Origin: Purshia tridentata
Taxonomy: Eukaryota; Streptophyta; Magnoliopsida; Rosales; Rosaceae
NCBI GenBank assembly: GCA_003254885.1
Contig: QANT01006286.1
Span: forward strand, 1 to 64,000
Reading direction: 5' to 3'
Length of the DNA stretch: 64,000 nt
Positions within the stretch are counted from its first letter, which is position 1; the number at the start of each line of letters is the position of its first letter. Positions 52,152 to 64,000 of the stretch are shown here, in pieces. Under the pieces are notes generated by a model. The model was given only the letters and a program-made list of their open reading frames with translations. It was not told where the DNA came from and did no database searches. The position numbers and the translations under genes were made by a program.

Positions 52152-53846
52152 CAATTACAACAATTAAAGATACACTTGCTGTATTTGGTGAGCCAAATTT
52201 CCCTAGAGGTGAGTTTCACATTCATATTCTTTTAACTTATAATAAATTATGATGATTTTCATACCCTTCTATTTGTGCTTTTAAGAAAATACAATTTCTA
52301 TAGTATCCTCGTGAAAACATTTCCATTGTAAACGATTTTGCAAATATTGGAACAAGAGAATGTTTCATTTAATGGATTATAAAATCCCAATTCTATTAAG
52401 AATATAATTTCACATTTGGAATAAATAATCTTGCATAATAATATATAATTTCTTAGGCCTTTATGTCTAATTGATTTTAAATTAAATGTTTATTTATAAG
52501 AATATTACAACGATTAATCTATGTTTTAAGTTTAATGATCACATATATTTCACAACACTTAATATAACTTATTCACATATTTGAAATAATTGTCCGTCAC
52601 AAAGTGATGACTATGAGAGTTATATTTCTTAGCATCATACTCAAAATGACTGTAGGAAAAGGAATAGCTAACGCATTGATGGTGCACATATCATATAAAA
52701 TTGTGGATCCAAAATTCCAAATGACTCCTAAAAGAGTCTAAAGGAATTTTACCAAAAAATGCAAATCGGTGTATTTATTTGCATTAAATTTCTTACTATC
52801 ACATCAACTTATGGAATTAGTTGGGTGGGGTGTGGGATAAATAAACAAAAAAGGTACAAATAGAATTGACCAATGCAAATATAGGATGCCATTCGTGTAA
52901 TTTCTAGAAACTACGCGGGCCAATCCGAAACCCCATTCTTCATCTCTCTCCCAATTAACAACTGTCAGTCTTTCAGCTTGTCACATAGTTTGGCAGTTTA
53001 GCTCCAAAATCGGTTATTTTACTCCAAAATCCAATTCTGACGTTATTTTATCCACAATCCAAACGGCTCACTGAACAGTCTAATTTCGCTCCACCAAATT
53101 TTTATGAATTTCTGAAACACAAAAACATAACCATGCTTTAAAGCAACAACATACAACATACATGCATAATTATTATATTTATATACGGATATACTCATAT
53201 ATGATATAGCACACCACCTTCCAATTTATGTTTTTGAAAAACATAGAAAACAAAAACAAACACAACAGAACAGGGATTACAGGCTCCTTCGTCTGTTCCA
53301 CAACAACAGCTTTCTCTTTTTATTTTCTTTTCTTCATTTCCAATTCAATTTCTCCATTCATCTCTATCTTTTTGAACAGAGAGGTTTGTTTCCTTAACGA
53401 ACTTAACCTCCTCTCACTCGACCTCCATCTCTCTCTAAACCTCGTAACTTACGCTTTCAGTATCAAAATCCCCAAACCAATCGTAAACCCCTCGATTCGC
53501 CAAACCGAGTTTCCGAGTTCGTTTCTCTGGAATCGTTTCTTTTCTCCGCAACCTCAAAAGCAAAGCAAGCACATTTCCAAAATCTTTAATTGAGCTCCAC
53601 TTTCTTCTCTTTTCATTTGTGTTTTTCCGAAACCACATTTCTTTCACTATCGTCTAATAATTTGGAGAATTAAAGGTGGTTTGGATACTTCGATCTTAGG
53701 GTTTTTGGGTTCTTGCTCTTCTTTTCGCAATGCGGGGTTGAATTGGTTCGGAGTCAAAGTCTGAGAGGTTGAATTCAAAATTGAGAATTTAGGTGTGAAT
53801 TCGGGGATTCTGAAGAGACTGAATCGATAGCATTTTCTGTGAAAAA

Positions 53847-56800
53847 ATGATGGTATCGGCGTCACCGTCGATGATAGCGAGGAGCTCTCTGGAGGAAATG
53901 TTGGATTCGCTTCGGCGAAGAGACGAGAACGAGAAGCCGCAGAAGGAGTTGCCGCCGGCATTGCCTGCTCGGCCGACTTCCAAGGCTCGGCTGCCCTCGG
54001 CGCGCCGGTCTCTGCCCAACAATTTCAAGATTGAAGACGGTTTTCCGGAGGACTCTAGTAGGAAAGACAAGGATTTGGGGTTCAAGAGAGGTCATTTTGG
54101 CATCAAGAAGACGGAGCAAAATGGGGAGTCGCCGTACGGTGTGGCACCGGAGGGCTCGCCGGCGAAGATGGCAAAGTCGGATTGGGATGACAACGTTGGT
54201 TATTTCCTCAAGAAGGTAATTTAGATTAGTAACAGTTTTATTCGCTGATGTTGGTTATTTTTTTTATGTTTCTTTCGTCTTGGCAATGTCTTTGTGTCTT
54301 CACTGGACTTTCGAGTGTTATTTGGAGTACGGATATCCAAGAACATTAATTAGTTCATATTACAAGTTTTGGTTCTTAAAGTAAATATACCGACCCAGTG
54401 TGATAAAGCATGCATTTAACTAGGTTTCCGGCAAACAGTAAGATCCATTTGATGCTTTAGATCTGCATTGAATTAATGCCTGTACGAAATCATCTTGTAA
54501 ATTTGGCCAGTTTGTTCTTTAAATTAGGTGCTTTATTTGTGGAACATGAATTGATGTTGTGAGTATTTTGTTTCAGAAACTTCGTGTTTGGTGCCGGCTT
54601 CCTAGTGGACTGTGGGAGTCAGGAATAATACAATCAACTTCAGGGGATGTGTCATATGTTTCACTCTCTAGTGGCAATGTAAGTTCATCATTTGGGGCCT
54701 TTTGGCCTAAACTTAAAAATGTTACAACTATTATAAGCTTCTTGTACAACTGTAGGCATTTAGGTTGTGGGTTGTTATGCCCTTGTGCTGTTATTGTAGG
54801 TAATCAAAGTGCCCAGAGCTGAGCTCCTACCTGCAAACCCAGATGTTCTGGGAGGCGTGGATGATCTTATACAGCTTAGTTATTTGAATGAGCCTTCTGT
54901 TCTTTACAATCTTCAGTGTAGATATTCTCAGGACATGATTTATGTAAGTATCATATTTTCTTGTTGCTCATGCTTGCTAGTTAGATTCACGCCTCCTCCT
55001 ACTCTCCTGTTACATTTATCGTGTTTTCTTTCTGTAGAGCAAAGCAGGGCCAGTTCTGATTGCAATCAATCCTTTCAAAGACGTCCAAATGTATGGAGAT
55101 GATTTTTTCACAGCTTATAGGCAGAAACTAGCAAACAAACCTCATGTTTATGCTACAGCAGACGCTGCTTATAATGAGATGATGAGAGGTACATGGCACC
55201 TATTTTATTTATTTATTTTCCATTGAATTAATGTTTCCCTTTATCTGGTGGCATTATTTAACCTGGCTATGATCTTTATTTTGCAGATGATGTAAATCAG
55301 TCCATAATCATAAGGTTAGAGTCTCTTCAATTTAGGTTTCCTTATATTAGGAGCTTGTTTAGGGATATTTTCCTTCGTACTTGTGTGTAGTGTTGTCCTA
55401 TATCAGATCATGAAGTTCATTATAAAGAGTCATTAAATTTTTTCTTACAGTGGGGAAAGTGGATCTGGGAAAACTGAGACAGCAAAAATTGCAATGCAAT
55501 ACTTGGCTGCTCTTGGTGGTGGTAGTTGTGGCATAGAGCATGCAATCCTTCAGACCAATTGTATACTAGAAGCATTTGGAAATGCAAAAACATGCAGAAA
55601 TGATAATGGCAGCCGATTTGTAAGTTCCTTTATTACTTTCTTTGTTGCAGGTGGCAGTCCCTGATTTCTCGTGTTATTTGAAATTGTTCTTCTTCTTTTT
55701 TTTCTTTTACAGCATTCAAAATTATTTTTTGAATTTGGTCATTGATTTTTCTCAATGAGAGCCATTCCCTTTTTTTCCCAATTTATACATATGAGATCTA
55801 AAGGATATTCAGTTTGGGTACACGTATTTTTTTATTTGCTGCAGGGGAAGTTGATTGAAATTCATTTTAGTACACTGGGAAAAATATGTGGTGCAGAAAT
55901 CCAAACTTGTAAGCTGTTTAAATTGAATAAATTGCTGTTTTGGCATGCTATTACCTGATTTCATTTCAATCACAGTAACTGACTTGATTTTACCACCTCA
56001 TGTACGTGCCATACCAATTTGCCTATCATGATTGTGAATAGTTTATTTAGAAAAGGTAATTAGTTTGCCCCATTTGATTTTCAGTCAGGTATTTTTAATT
56101 GTTTTGATGTGTCTTATCTGAAATTATACTGTCTCATTTGAGCAGTCAAGAGTGTCTCAACTGGAAAATGGTGAGAGGTCATACCATATCTTCTATCAAC
56201 TCTGTGCTGGTGCTCCATCAATGCTTAAAGGTAGGAAATTTCTTTTCTAATCCAATCTATTCTAGCTTAAAATAAATTTAATGCTATATAATCAGTCCTA
56301 TATTGATAGTTTTTTTATTTCAGCGTCTGGGTGCAATGTGGCAAAATAGGAGACCACTAACTGTTTTCTGGCCAATCCCCTGAACATTCATAGCCTTAGC
56401 CTAAGCAGCATGGGTAGATCTTAGGTTCAATTCCTTTTGTAAGCAAGGAAAAAAACTTGCTTTATGGTAGTTGGCATGTAACCTGTTGTTTTGGACCCAC
56501 TAGCACCAATTATTTACCACACCAAATATTATAGGAAGTTGAGACTACAGAATATATATGATTAGTCAAATTAGCTTGACCTGAACCAAAAAACCTTATT
56601 TGTGGGACAAGTCAACTTGTCCTCCTAGGGTGAGTGAGGCAGGTATTAGTAGACGCATTGAGTTGACTTGTTCCAGTCTTCCTGATTGTTTCTAAAACTT
56701 TAATCATATAGTACCCTAGCAATGATCAGTGGTCGGTGATGGCCTTGCTTGTGTTTAGCTGGTGTGAAACCTCTGGTTAGGTTCATATAAAAGTATTATG

Positions 56801-59800
56801 ACAGCCATTTCCATTTTCATAAAATTAGAACCTTCAATGGTAAGCTGTGTATTCTAATATGAACTGTGTCTACACATGCCAATTTGTGAATATGTAATTC
56901 ACTTCTACTGGGAATCATTCTGTGTTTTTGGTTGCAGAAAGACTGAACCTTAAAATGGCTAGTGAGTACAAGTATCTTAACCAGAGTGATTGCTTGGCAA
57001 TTGATGGTGTAGATGATGCTCGGAAGTTTCATATGCTCATGGTAATTAAAAAGATAGTCATTACTATCACCATTCATTCAGTCAATGTACATTGTTTTTC
57101 AGTTTATTCCTTATACAACCGAAGTGTCACTTTTTTCCTTATGTTATTGTTTCCATTTTGTCAGGAAGCGCTAGACGTTGTTCGAATTTGTAAGGAAGAT
57201 CAAGAGCGTGTGTTTTCATTGCTGGCTGCTGTGTTGTGGCTGGGAAACTTATCATTCCAAGTAATGGACAATGAAAATCATGTGGAAGTGTTGGCTGATG
57301 AAGGTAAGAAATATGCCATTCACTTGGTTACCTGATGCTGGTTCTAAGGCAGTTGCATAGCTGGCATTGCATTTTTTATGATAGTTGTAACTACTGGGGT
57401 TTTCTATTTGGTCATAAAATGGATCTCTAGAATGGCATTTTGAGGTCTACAAACTACATAGTGATATTATTGAGCAATGTTAGAATGTTTGAAACATACA
57501 TGTGGAGGTGTTAGGTTTAATGTGTCAATGGAGGTCTTAAGCCTTTGTTTTTTTTTTGCGTCTATGGTTTGATGGCGGCTGCCTTCAATCCAGAGAGAAA
57601 AGATCCCAATTCTAAAAGTGGTAATCCAAACAGTTTACAGATAATGGGATCTGAGGCACTGATTTTTTACTTATTTATCCACAGACCCTTAAATTGTCTG
57701 TCAGATTGTTCTCAGAAAGTTTTATACCTAGTGTCTGATTGTCATTCCATGACATAACCATCTGCTATCTCAATGTGTGTTTCTGCTGTCAAGTCAAACA
57801 TGTATTACTTTTAAACTGACGCATGAGGACATGATAGATGCCTACATATAAGTAACATCTCTCGGTTTTTTCTTTTGGCAGCTCTAACCACTGCTGCCAG
57901 GCTAATGGGTTGTAGTTACCAGGAGCTGATGTTAGCTTTATCCGCCAATGACCTCCATGCTGCTGAGGATAGTAGTGATGAAAGATTGACATTGCAGCAG
58001 GTTTGTTAAATACCACAACAATCTATCTCTCCATTCCTGACAGCTTTTAAATGCACCTTTTAGCACAAGATGAAGCTGGGTTATTCTCTCATATTCAGGC
58101 AATTGACTTAAGGGATGCGTTGGCAAAATTTATCTATGTGAGCTTGTTTGACTGGCTTGTAGAACAAATTAACAAGTCACTCCAAGTGGGAAAATGCCGT
58201 ACTGGGAGATCCATCAGTATACTTGATATTCACGGGTTTGAGTCACTTCAGGTATAAATATTTATTTCATTTTTGGTTTGTTTTTACTGAGAGTTGTATA
58301 TTGGGTAATGATCTCAGTGCCTCATTTTTCAGAAGAACAGCTTTGAACAAATGTGTATTAATTATGCAAATGAGAGGCTGCAACAACATTTCAACCGGCA
58401 TTTATTCAAGCTTGAACAGGAGGTGAGCATCTCAAATGCAATGGAGCTTTAAGATTGCTTGGTGTTTTGACGCTTTAATTTTGAATAAAAGCAGCTTATG
58501 TGTGTTCTTCATTATGATGATCTTGTCAGATTATATGTTATGAATAGACGTTTGAATATTAATGTGAGTATTGATTCCGTTTACTTCAGGAATGTGACTT
58601 GGATGGGGTTGATTGGACTAAAGTAGATTTTGAAGACAACCAAGAGTGCTTGAATCTCTTTGAGAAGGTATTCAAATGATTTAAGCCTTCTACATCATTG
58701 GCTTGCTAATTTGTCGTCAGGAGTTGATTAGATCTTATCCTTGTAGTATCTATAACATTCAACTCCTCTTGTATAATTTGTGCTAATTAGAGCTTGAACC
58801 TTCTTTCCATATTTAGTTTACCTTAATTTGAGTGCTTTGTTATGTTTTAGTAGAATTATACATTGCACAATAGCTATAAAAGTAATTGGCCTGAGTTTGG
58901 TGCTAATAATCTCCTGATCTATCTATACTTGTTTCTTATCAGATGAACAAAGTATTTGCCTTTATAGTTAAAGATACTTTTTTCTGTGTCGTGTGTAGAA
59001 ACCTTTAGGACTACTATCCTTGTTGGACGAGGAATCAAACTTTCCCAAGGCAACTGATTTGACCCTTGCCAATAAACTTAAGCAACACTTGAGTGATAAT
59101 TCTTGCTTTAAAGCAGAAAGAGGCAGAGTTTTCAGTGTTCGTCATCATGCTGGAGAGGTTAGTTTTAACAAACTTTAGTATGATGGCTTAACTTGCAGTA
59201 TGATATACCTACAAGCTAACTTGATGAATAATTTGACTCAAGGTTGAGGACATTTACATACATAAAAATGTTAATTGATTTTTATAATGCGTTCTAGTTT
59301 TACTAATATTTGGAGTTTTATTAGGTTCTATATGACACAAGTGGCTTCCTGGAAAAGAATAGAGATCCTTTGCCCTCTGTTTCCATCCAACTCCTGTCAT
59401 CATGCAGTTGCCAACTTCTTCAGTTGTTTACCTCCAAGGTGCTAAAGCAATTTCAGAAACCAGAAAATACTTCATGCCAGATAGATGCATTGGACCCTTC
59501 AACAGCAAGTGTTGGTAACAAGGTCAAGGTACATATGCTTGCACAATTTTGAGCTGGATATATATATAAACACACAAATTCTCTCTGCAGGACGTCCGTT
59601 CTTTAGTTAAAGAATGGACATGGGTATTTCTATGACATTTTTGACATTTTTTAGGCACTCGAGAGTTAAAACCTAAATTCTAACCGAGAAAGGAATAGTT
59701 TTTGTGAGAAGCCAAAATTATGAACTTTATTTGAGTAGGATGGGACTCTATGAGATGATTTTTAATAACCTTTTTTGTTCAGAAAGTTACAATTTCTTGT

Positions 59801-62800
59801 AAATTATGTAATGCTGAGACATAGCTGATAGTGTTTTTCAACATTTAACGTATATCATGTCTTGTTGTAGGGTCAGTTATTTAAACTGATGCATCAGTTG
59901 GAGAGCAGCACACCTCACTTCATTCGCTGCATAAAACCAAATAGTAAGCACCTTCCTGGCATGTATGAAGCAGACTTTGTTTTACAACAGCTTAGGTGTT
60001 GGGGAGTTTTGGAGGTTGTTAGGATATCACGATCTGGATATCCTACTAGAATGACACATCAAGAGTTTGCAGGAAGGTTGGTGTAAAACGAAACCTAGTT
60101 TGTTACTGGTTTTCACAACTGCTGAGTTATCTCTTCTCATGTGTCTGTTCATATTTAGGTATGGCTTCCTACTTTTGAAGGCCAGTGTACCTCAGGATCC
60201 ATTAAGTCTATCGATTGCTGTTCTGCAACAATTCAATGTCCTCCCTGAAATGTATCAAATTGGCTATACTAAAGTGTTTCTTCGAACAGGGCAGGTAAGC
60301 TCCTGTAATAGTTTTCAATTTTTCTTTTTATTTATATACCATTTAGCTTATGAAATTTTTTCTTTGGTTGACTACTAGCTCATTAAAGCCTGTTATTTTT
60401 CCTTAATTTCACAAATTTTAATGTAGCAGTGACGTGACATCTCTCTTCCTGGTTGATTTAAGTTTATTTCGTCTGATGGTTTGCCTAATGCTGTCGAGTC
60501 TTTTTGTTCGCAGATTGCTTTGTTGGAGGACAAGAGAAAGCAAGTTCTGCAAGGAATAATTGGTGTCCAAAAATACTTCCGTGGTGACCAGGCTCGTCGT
60601 TGTTTTCATCAACTCAAGGAAAGAGCCACCACTTTACCATCAAGTAATGCATGCTAACTTTTGTAGTTTCATATTGTTGAGATACTTTGCTGGTTTTATG
60701 ACCATACATTATAGCAGTCTTTTGTACGATTGGATATTTCTTGCAAAAATCAAAATCCTGATTTAATACAAATTTGAAGCTCTTCAGGACCTTGTAGTTT
60801 GCTGGACTGCACTGTTTTTTATGTTGTTAAGTCTCAAACACACTTGATTTTGTGGCTCAAGCTCCAAGTTTTGTCTGATTTCTTTATATTGAGGAACAAT
60901 CTCTTTTAACAACTTTTCTGTTTTAATGAGAGTTGCTTTTAAGATGCAGATGGAAAGAAAGCTGGTGCTCCTAAAACTCTTAATGCAAAATCTAAACAGA
61001 GGGGTGGCAGGAAGGTTTCAGACGTGAAGGTATTTCCAAAAAAGGAGTTAACTATTTGCAAGAATATATTACTCTTTTTTTGCTTCAAATTTGGTCACCA
61101 TTCCATGAACCTATCCAGTGGAACTCTTGAATTTAGTTCTATTCTTAATGGTTTTCTTTTGTTGAGCCTTGGTTTCCTTTTCTACTTTTGGTATGGAGAT
61201 ATGTTGATACTTAAAAACTTAGAAATTTCTTGAAATACTCATGCATCATGGTATATTTTTTGCTTTTGGAGGATTTTTGTAAATGAAAGGTCAACTGCAT
61301 TTTTATTCTCTTAAATGTCCGAAGTTTTCAGCTCAATAACGGAGTGGGGTGTTTTCTCTGAGCAGGATTTGCCTTCAGATTTGGCAGAGCTTCAAAGGCG
61401 AGTGCTTCAGGCTGAAGCAACTCTGGAGCGAAAGCAAGAGGAAAATGCTGAATTGCAGGAGCAACTACAACAGTTTGAGACAAAATGGTCAGAATATGAG
61501 AAAAAGATGAAATCTATGCAGGACGTATGGCAAACACAGATGGCGTCTTTGCAAGTGAGTTTGCTTGTGCATGCTTAATCTCAGTTTTGAAAGATATGAT
61601 CAAATAGTATTGCAGTTAATGAACCAAAAAGGAAGGCTGAAACGGGTCTAAGAAATTGGGGAAAATGATCCAACTTGTATGGTTGATCCAATCAATCTAA
61701 ATCCTTTTTATTCAAAAGTGAATCACAAAGTAGTGGATTGTAGTTTTGGTTGGATGCTAAAATAATGATGCATTTTAAACGAATGCATTAAAAGGTTACA
61801 CTAGAGATGGCCAATAAAATTGATGACTGCCATAGAATTCAGCTGTAGAAGCAACAATGATTCTGATGATATAATGTCCGTCCATTAGTAATTAGTTGTA
61901 TTTTTGCAAGTCTTAAGAGGCAAACCAAAATTGACCATTGAGCTTTGTAGTTCTTGTGACCTGGAAATGCTTTTCTAAAACCAAGGTTTATGTCTACTTA
62001 GAAGAAACAAATTGTTTGCTTTGAGTTGAGCTCAATATAATTGTTGGTCCCCCACACCCTAGTCCTAAACTTTTGGGATCAAAGTTTAACTGAACCATTT
62101 CATATGCACACTCATACACATGCATCTCCGCATGCACACTAAATACACTTGCATATATCTCATATTATATTTATATTATTTTTGTTTCCAATGAAAAGAA
62201 TGGGTTTCTTATTGATGGTGACAGACATCTGATTTCCGTCTTAGCTAAATAAAAGATCTCTAGTAATCAAGTGTGCCAGCTCTCCTAGTGAGCCTGAACT
62301 TTGTCTCACCATTAATAATCTTTACCAATTTACAACCTATGAATCTAACAATAAAGTAAAATAAGATTGGAAAACCATCAGATGTGTGAAAGGTTATTGA
62401 GACTTAACTGAAACTACTGAAATGCCTAAAGATTTTTTGTTATTATTTGTGCAGATGAGTCTTGCTGCAGCAAGAAAGAGTCTTGCTTCAGAAAATGCTG
62501 CTGGTCAACCTGGAAAACACGGTGTTGCTTCACCTCGTTATGATTCTGAAGAAGCCATGTCCATGGGATCTCGAACTCCTGGTGCAAGCACCCCCACCAA
62601 TGGAGCAGGGCGTGAGACTAACGGTACATTGAATGCAGTCAGCAATCTGGTGAAGGAATTTGAGCAGAGGAAACAGATTTTTGATGATGATGCAAAAGCT
62701 TTAGTTAATGTAAAACCAGGACAGTCAGCTCCAAATATGAATCCTGATGAAGAACTACGAAGACTTAAACACCAATTCGAGTCATGGAAGAAAGAATACA

Positions 62801-62904
62801 AGGCAAGATTACGGGAGACGAAGTCAAAGCTTCATAAACTTGGGCATGCAGAAGAGGAAAAAAGGCGTAGGAAATGGTGGGGAAAGATACATAGAGGATC
62901 CTAG
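53847..62904 (+). CDS. Class VIII myosin heavy chain with shortened neck
   Basis: Twenty-three exons: 53847-54215, 54577-54678, 54800-54943, 55038-55188, 55287-55314, 55451-55619, 55845-55908, 56042-56055, 56146-56230, 56938-57041, 57165-57303, 57882-58000, 58099-58251, 58333-58422, 58590-58667, 58999-59157, 59325-59528, 59871-60076, 60159-60294, 60514-60643, 60950-61029, 61366-61554, 62455-62904. They total 3363 nt and encode 1120 residues. In order: the class VIII N-terminus ([18 protein letters not shown]), an SH3-like fold ([13 protein letters not shown]), the motor with P-loop GESGSGKT, switch I region NDNGSRFGK, switch II DIHGFE and FIRCIKPN, one IQ motif ([12 protein letters not shown]), a coiled coil ([19 protein letters not shown]) and a tail ending RRRKWWGK. 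Class VIII myosins work on actin at plasmodesmata, new cell plates and endosomes. Arabidopsis ATM1 is about 46 residues longer and has more IQ motifs. Switch I has Gly where the family has Ser. Every intron phase agrees. Confidence 0.93.
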
Positions 62905-64000
62905 TATCTTGTTTCAGATGATCATCACTGCTGGGTATGGTGCGGAAAGATACATAGACGATGATTGGGGAAAGTAATTTTCTCACTACTCTACCTCTTC
63001 TCCCTCTTCAGGAGCTGCTCCTTTGTTTATATATGTGGCATCACAAATTGGTGAATCCTGGTGTTGGGTAGTTTAGGGAGAGAAATTTGTATATCTACCA
63101 AATTTTTGTGACTTGGTGGAAATATTGGCAAGCATGTGAATAGCCAGCCAAATAGGGAATTCTTGAGTGATTTCAGCCTCTATTTCTTCTTTAAATAGTT
63201 CAGGTCGTTTTGTGTATAATCTGTTGGCATTGATGTAATGTGTTACCATGTAGATCTTCTTCGAAATGGAAGAAAAATGTTCATATTGTCTCGCGTGTGC
63301 GTGTTGAGTACTTTATTTTTTAAATATTTTTCTAAAATGATTACATATAGAATTATTCTCCAAGGTTCTTAAAACGATAAACGATAAAAATTTGACTACT
63401 CATTATTTTATGTGTAAAGTTGTCTTTTGAGAGGAACAACTATCGGTGGGGTGATGGGTATTGTTTAATGAAATTTACATATTTAATAGGCCTAATTCCA
63501 TATAGTTTCAAAACAATTTGTTCATTTTAAATATAAAGTACTAATATAGATTGTAGTCTTCAAAAAAAAAAAAACTAATGTAGCTTATGAAATGTATGTA
63601 AAAATAAACTATATATATACATTAATTTCAGAGATAATTAATCATAGGGTTCATGGCTTATAAGGGTCTGATTCCTTTATTTTTTGTTTGGTCAGAGCAT
63701 CCATCCATCTGATTTGCTAGGAATCTAAAAGATCACCCCCTCCATAATTCCTGTTTCAAGGAGTGAGAAGAGGGAGATTTACTTTAATTTTTTTTTGGGC
63801 CTGAGAGAAAGAGATTTACTTTAACCATACATAAAACCTAAAAGCTAAACTCGTCTAAAACTTAATAATCAAATCAAAGTAGAGCAATACATGATTGCAT
63901 CGAATCGTCGGAATGGTACAAACCTAAGCAATTATAATAATGTCAAGAAATTACACATCTGTCCTTTATAAAATATATAAATGAACCTTCAAAACTTGGC
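62905..64000. other. Myosin 3' untranslated region and AT-rich spacer
   Basis: The transcript probably ends near 63250-63300, after a T-rich stretch. A short duplicated phrase, GGAAAGATACATAGA, occurs across the stop at about 62881 and again at 62945. Beyond 63300 the DNA is AT-rich with no supported feature. Confidence 0.5.

Larger units (their letters stand above)
45206..53846. other. 8.6-kb intergenic region without a supported gene
   Basis: AT-rich spacer between the P450 promoter on the left and the myosin leader on the right. It contains poly-A tracts near 46690 and 46760, a tandem duplication at 48587-48669, an inverted-repeat element at 49433-49871 and a diverged tandem duplication at 51982-52151. 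Short frames show no domain. The last 600 bp, from about 53230, is CT-rich and probably the promoter and 5' leader of the myosin gene. Confidence 0.5.

Noticed and set aside
53228-53961. Open frames on both strands around the myosin start
   Set aside because: They cover the CT-rich leader and exon 1 in other frames; the plus-strand frame from 53847 has the class VIII N-terminus.
57545-57757. 70-codon frame inside a myosin intron as an extra exon
   Set aside because: The flanking exons 57165-57303 and 57882-58000 join exactly in phase and match the family without it.

Overview
This is nuclear DNA from a flowering plant. Long AT-rich spacers separate multi-exon genes with GT-AG introns. The gene set (NEVERSHED-type ArfGAP, DUF4408/DUF761 protein, plastid CcdA, VAL-type B3 factor, CYP89A P450, class VIII myosin) is plant-specific, and the protein sequences look eudicot. 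A Rosaceae-like woody eudicot is my guess, at low confidence. Seven protein-coding genes are supported. I rebuilt the exon structures by hand from splice sites, reading phase and remembered family sequences, and all seven models close in frame.

Layout. 1-1.6 kb: spacer. 1.85-8.46 kb (+): AGD5/NEVERSHED ArfGAP, with an LTR-type fossil in intron 3, a LINE tail in intron 6 and a 90-bp coding duplication in exon 9. 8.5-14.6 kb: spacer with an inverted-repeat element. 14.75-16.17 kb (+): DUF4408/DUF761 protein with a G-box/TATA promoter. 18.25-21.62 kb (-): plastid CcdA, 12 exons. 22.05-22.11 kb: fragment of chloroplast 23S rRNA. 25.4-35.55 kb (-): short VAL-like zinc finger plus B3 gene with a 5.3-kb first intron. 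38.71-40.34 kb (-): 97-residue basic protein with a telo-box upstream. 41.08-43.20 kb (-): probable non-autonomous Helitron. 43.63-45.21 kb (-): intronless CYP89A-type P450. 45.2-53.8 kb: long spacer with an inverted-repeat element and short tandem duplications. 53.85-62.90 kb (+): class VIII myosin, 23 exons including a 14-nt microexon, with an unusually short neck. 62.9-64 kb: 3' region and spacer.

The genes share no pathway. They act in endomembrane traffic (AGD5), thylakoid redox transfer (CcdA), chromatin repression (VAL-like), oxidative metabolism (CYP89A) and the actin cytoskeleton (myosin VIII). There is no operon-like grouping, and I found no new multi-gene system. The most unusual observations are the myosin VIII gene (apparent loss of most IQ motifs plus a switch I substitution), the VAL-like gene reduced to zinc finger and B3, the in-frame AGD5 duplication, the 23S rRNA insertion and the Helitron termini.
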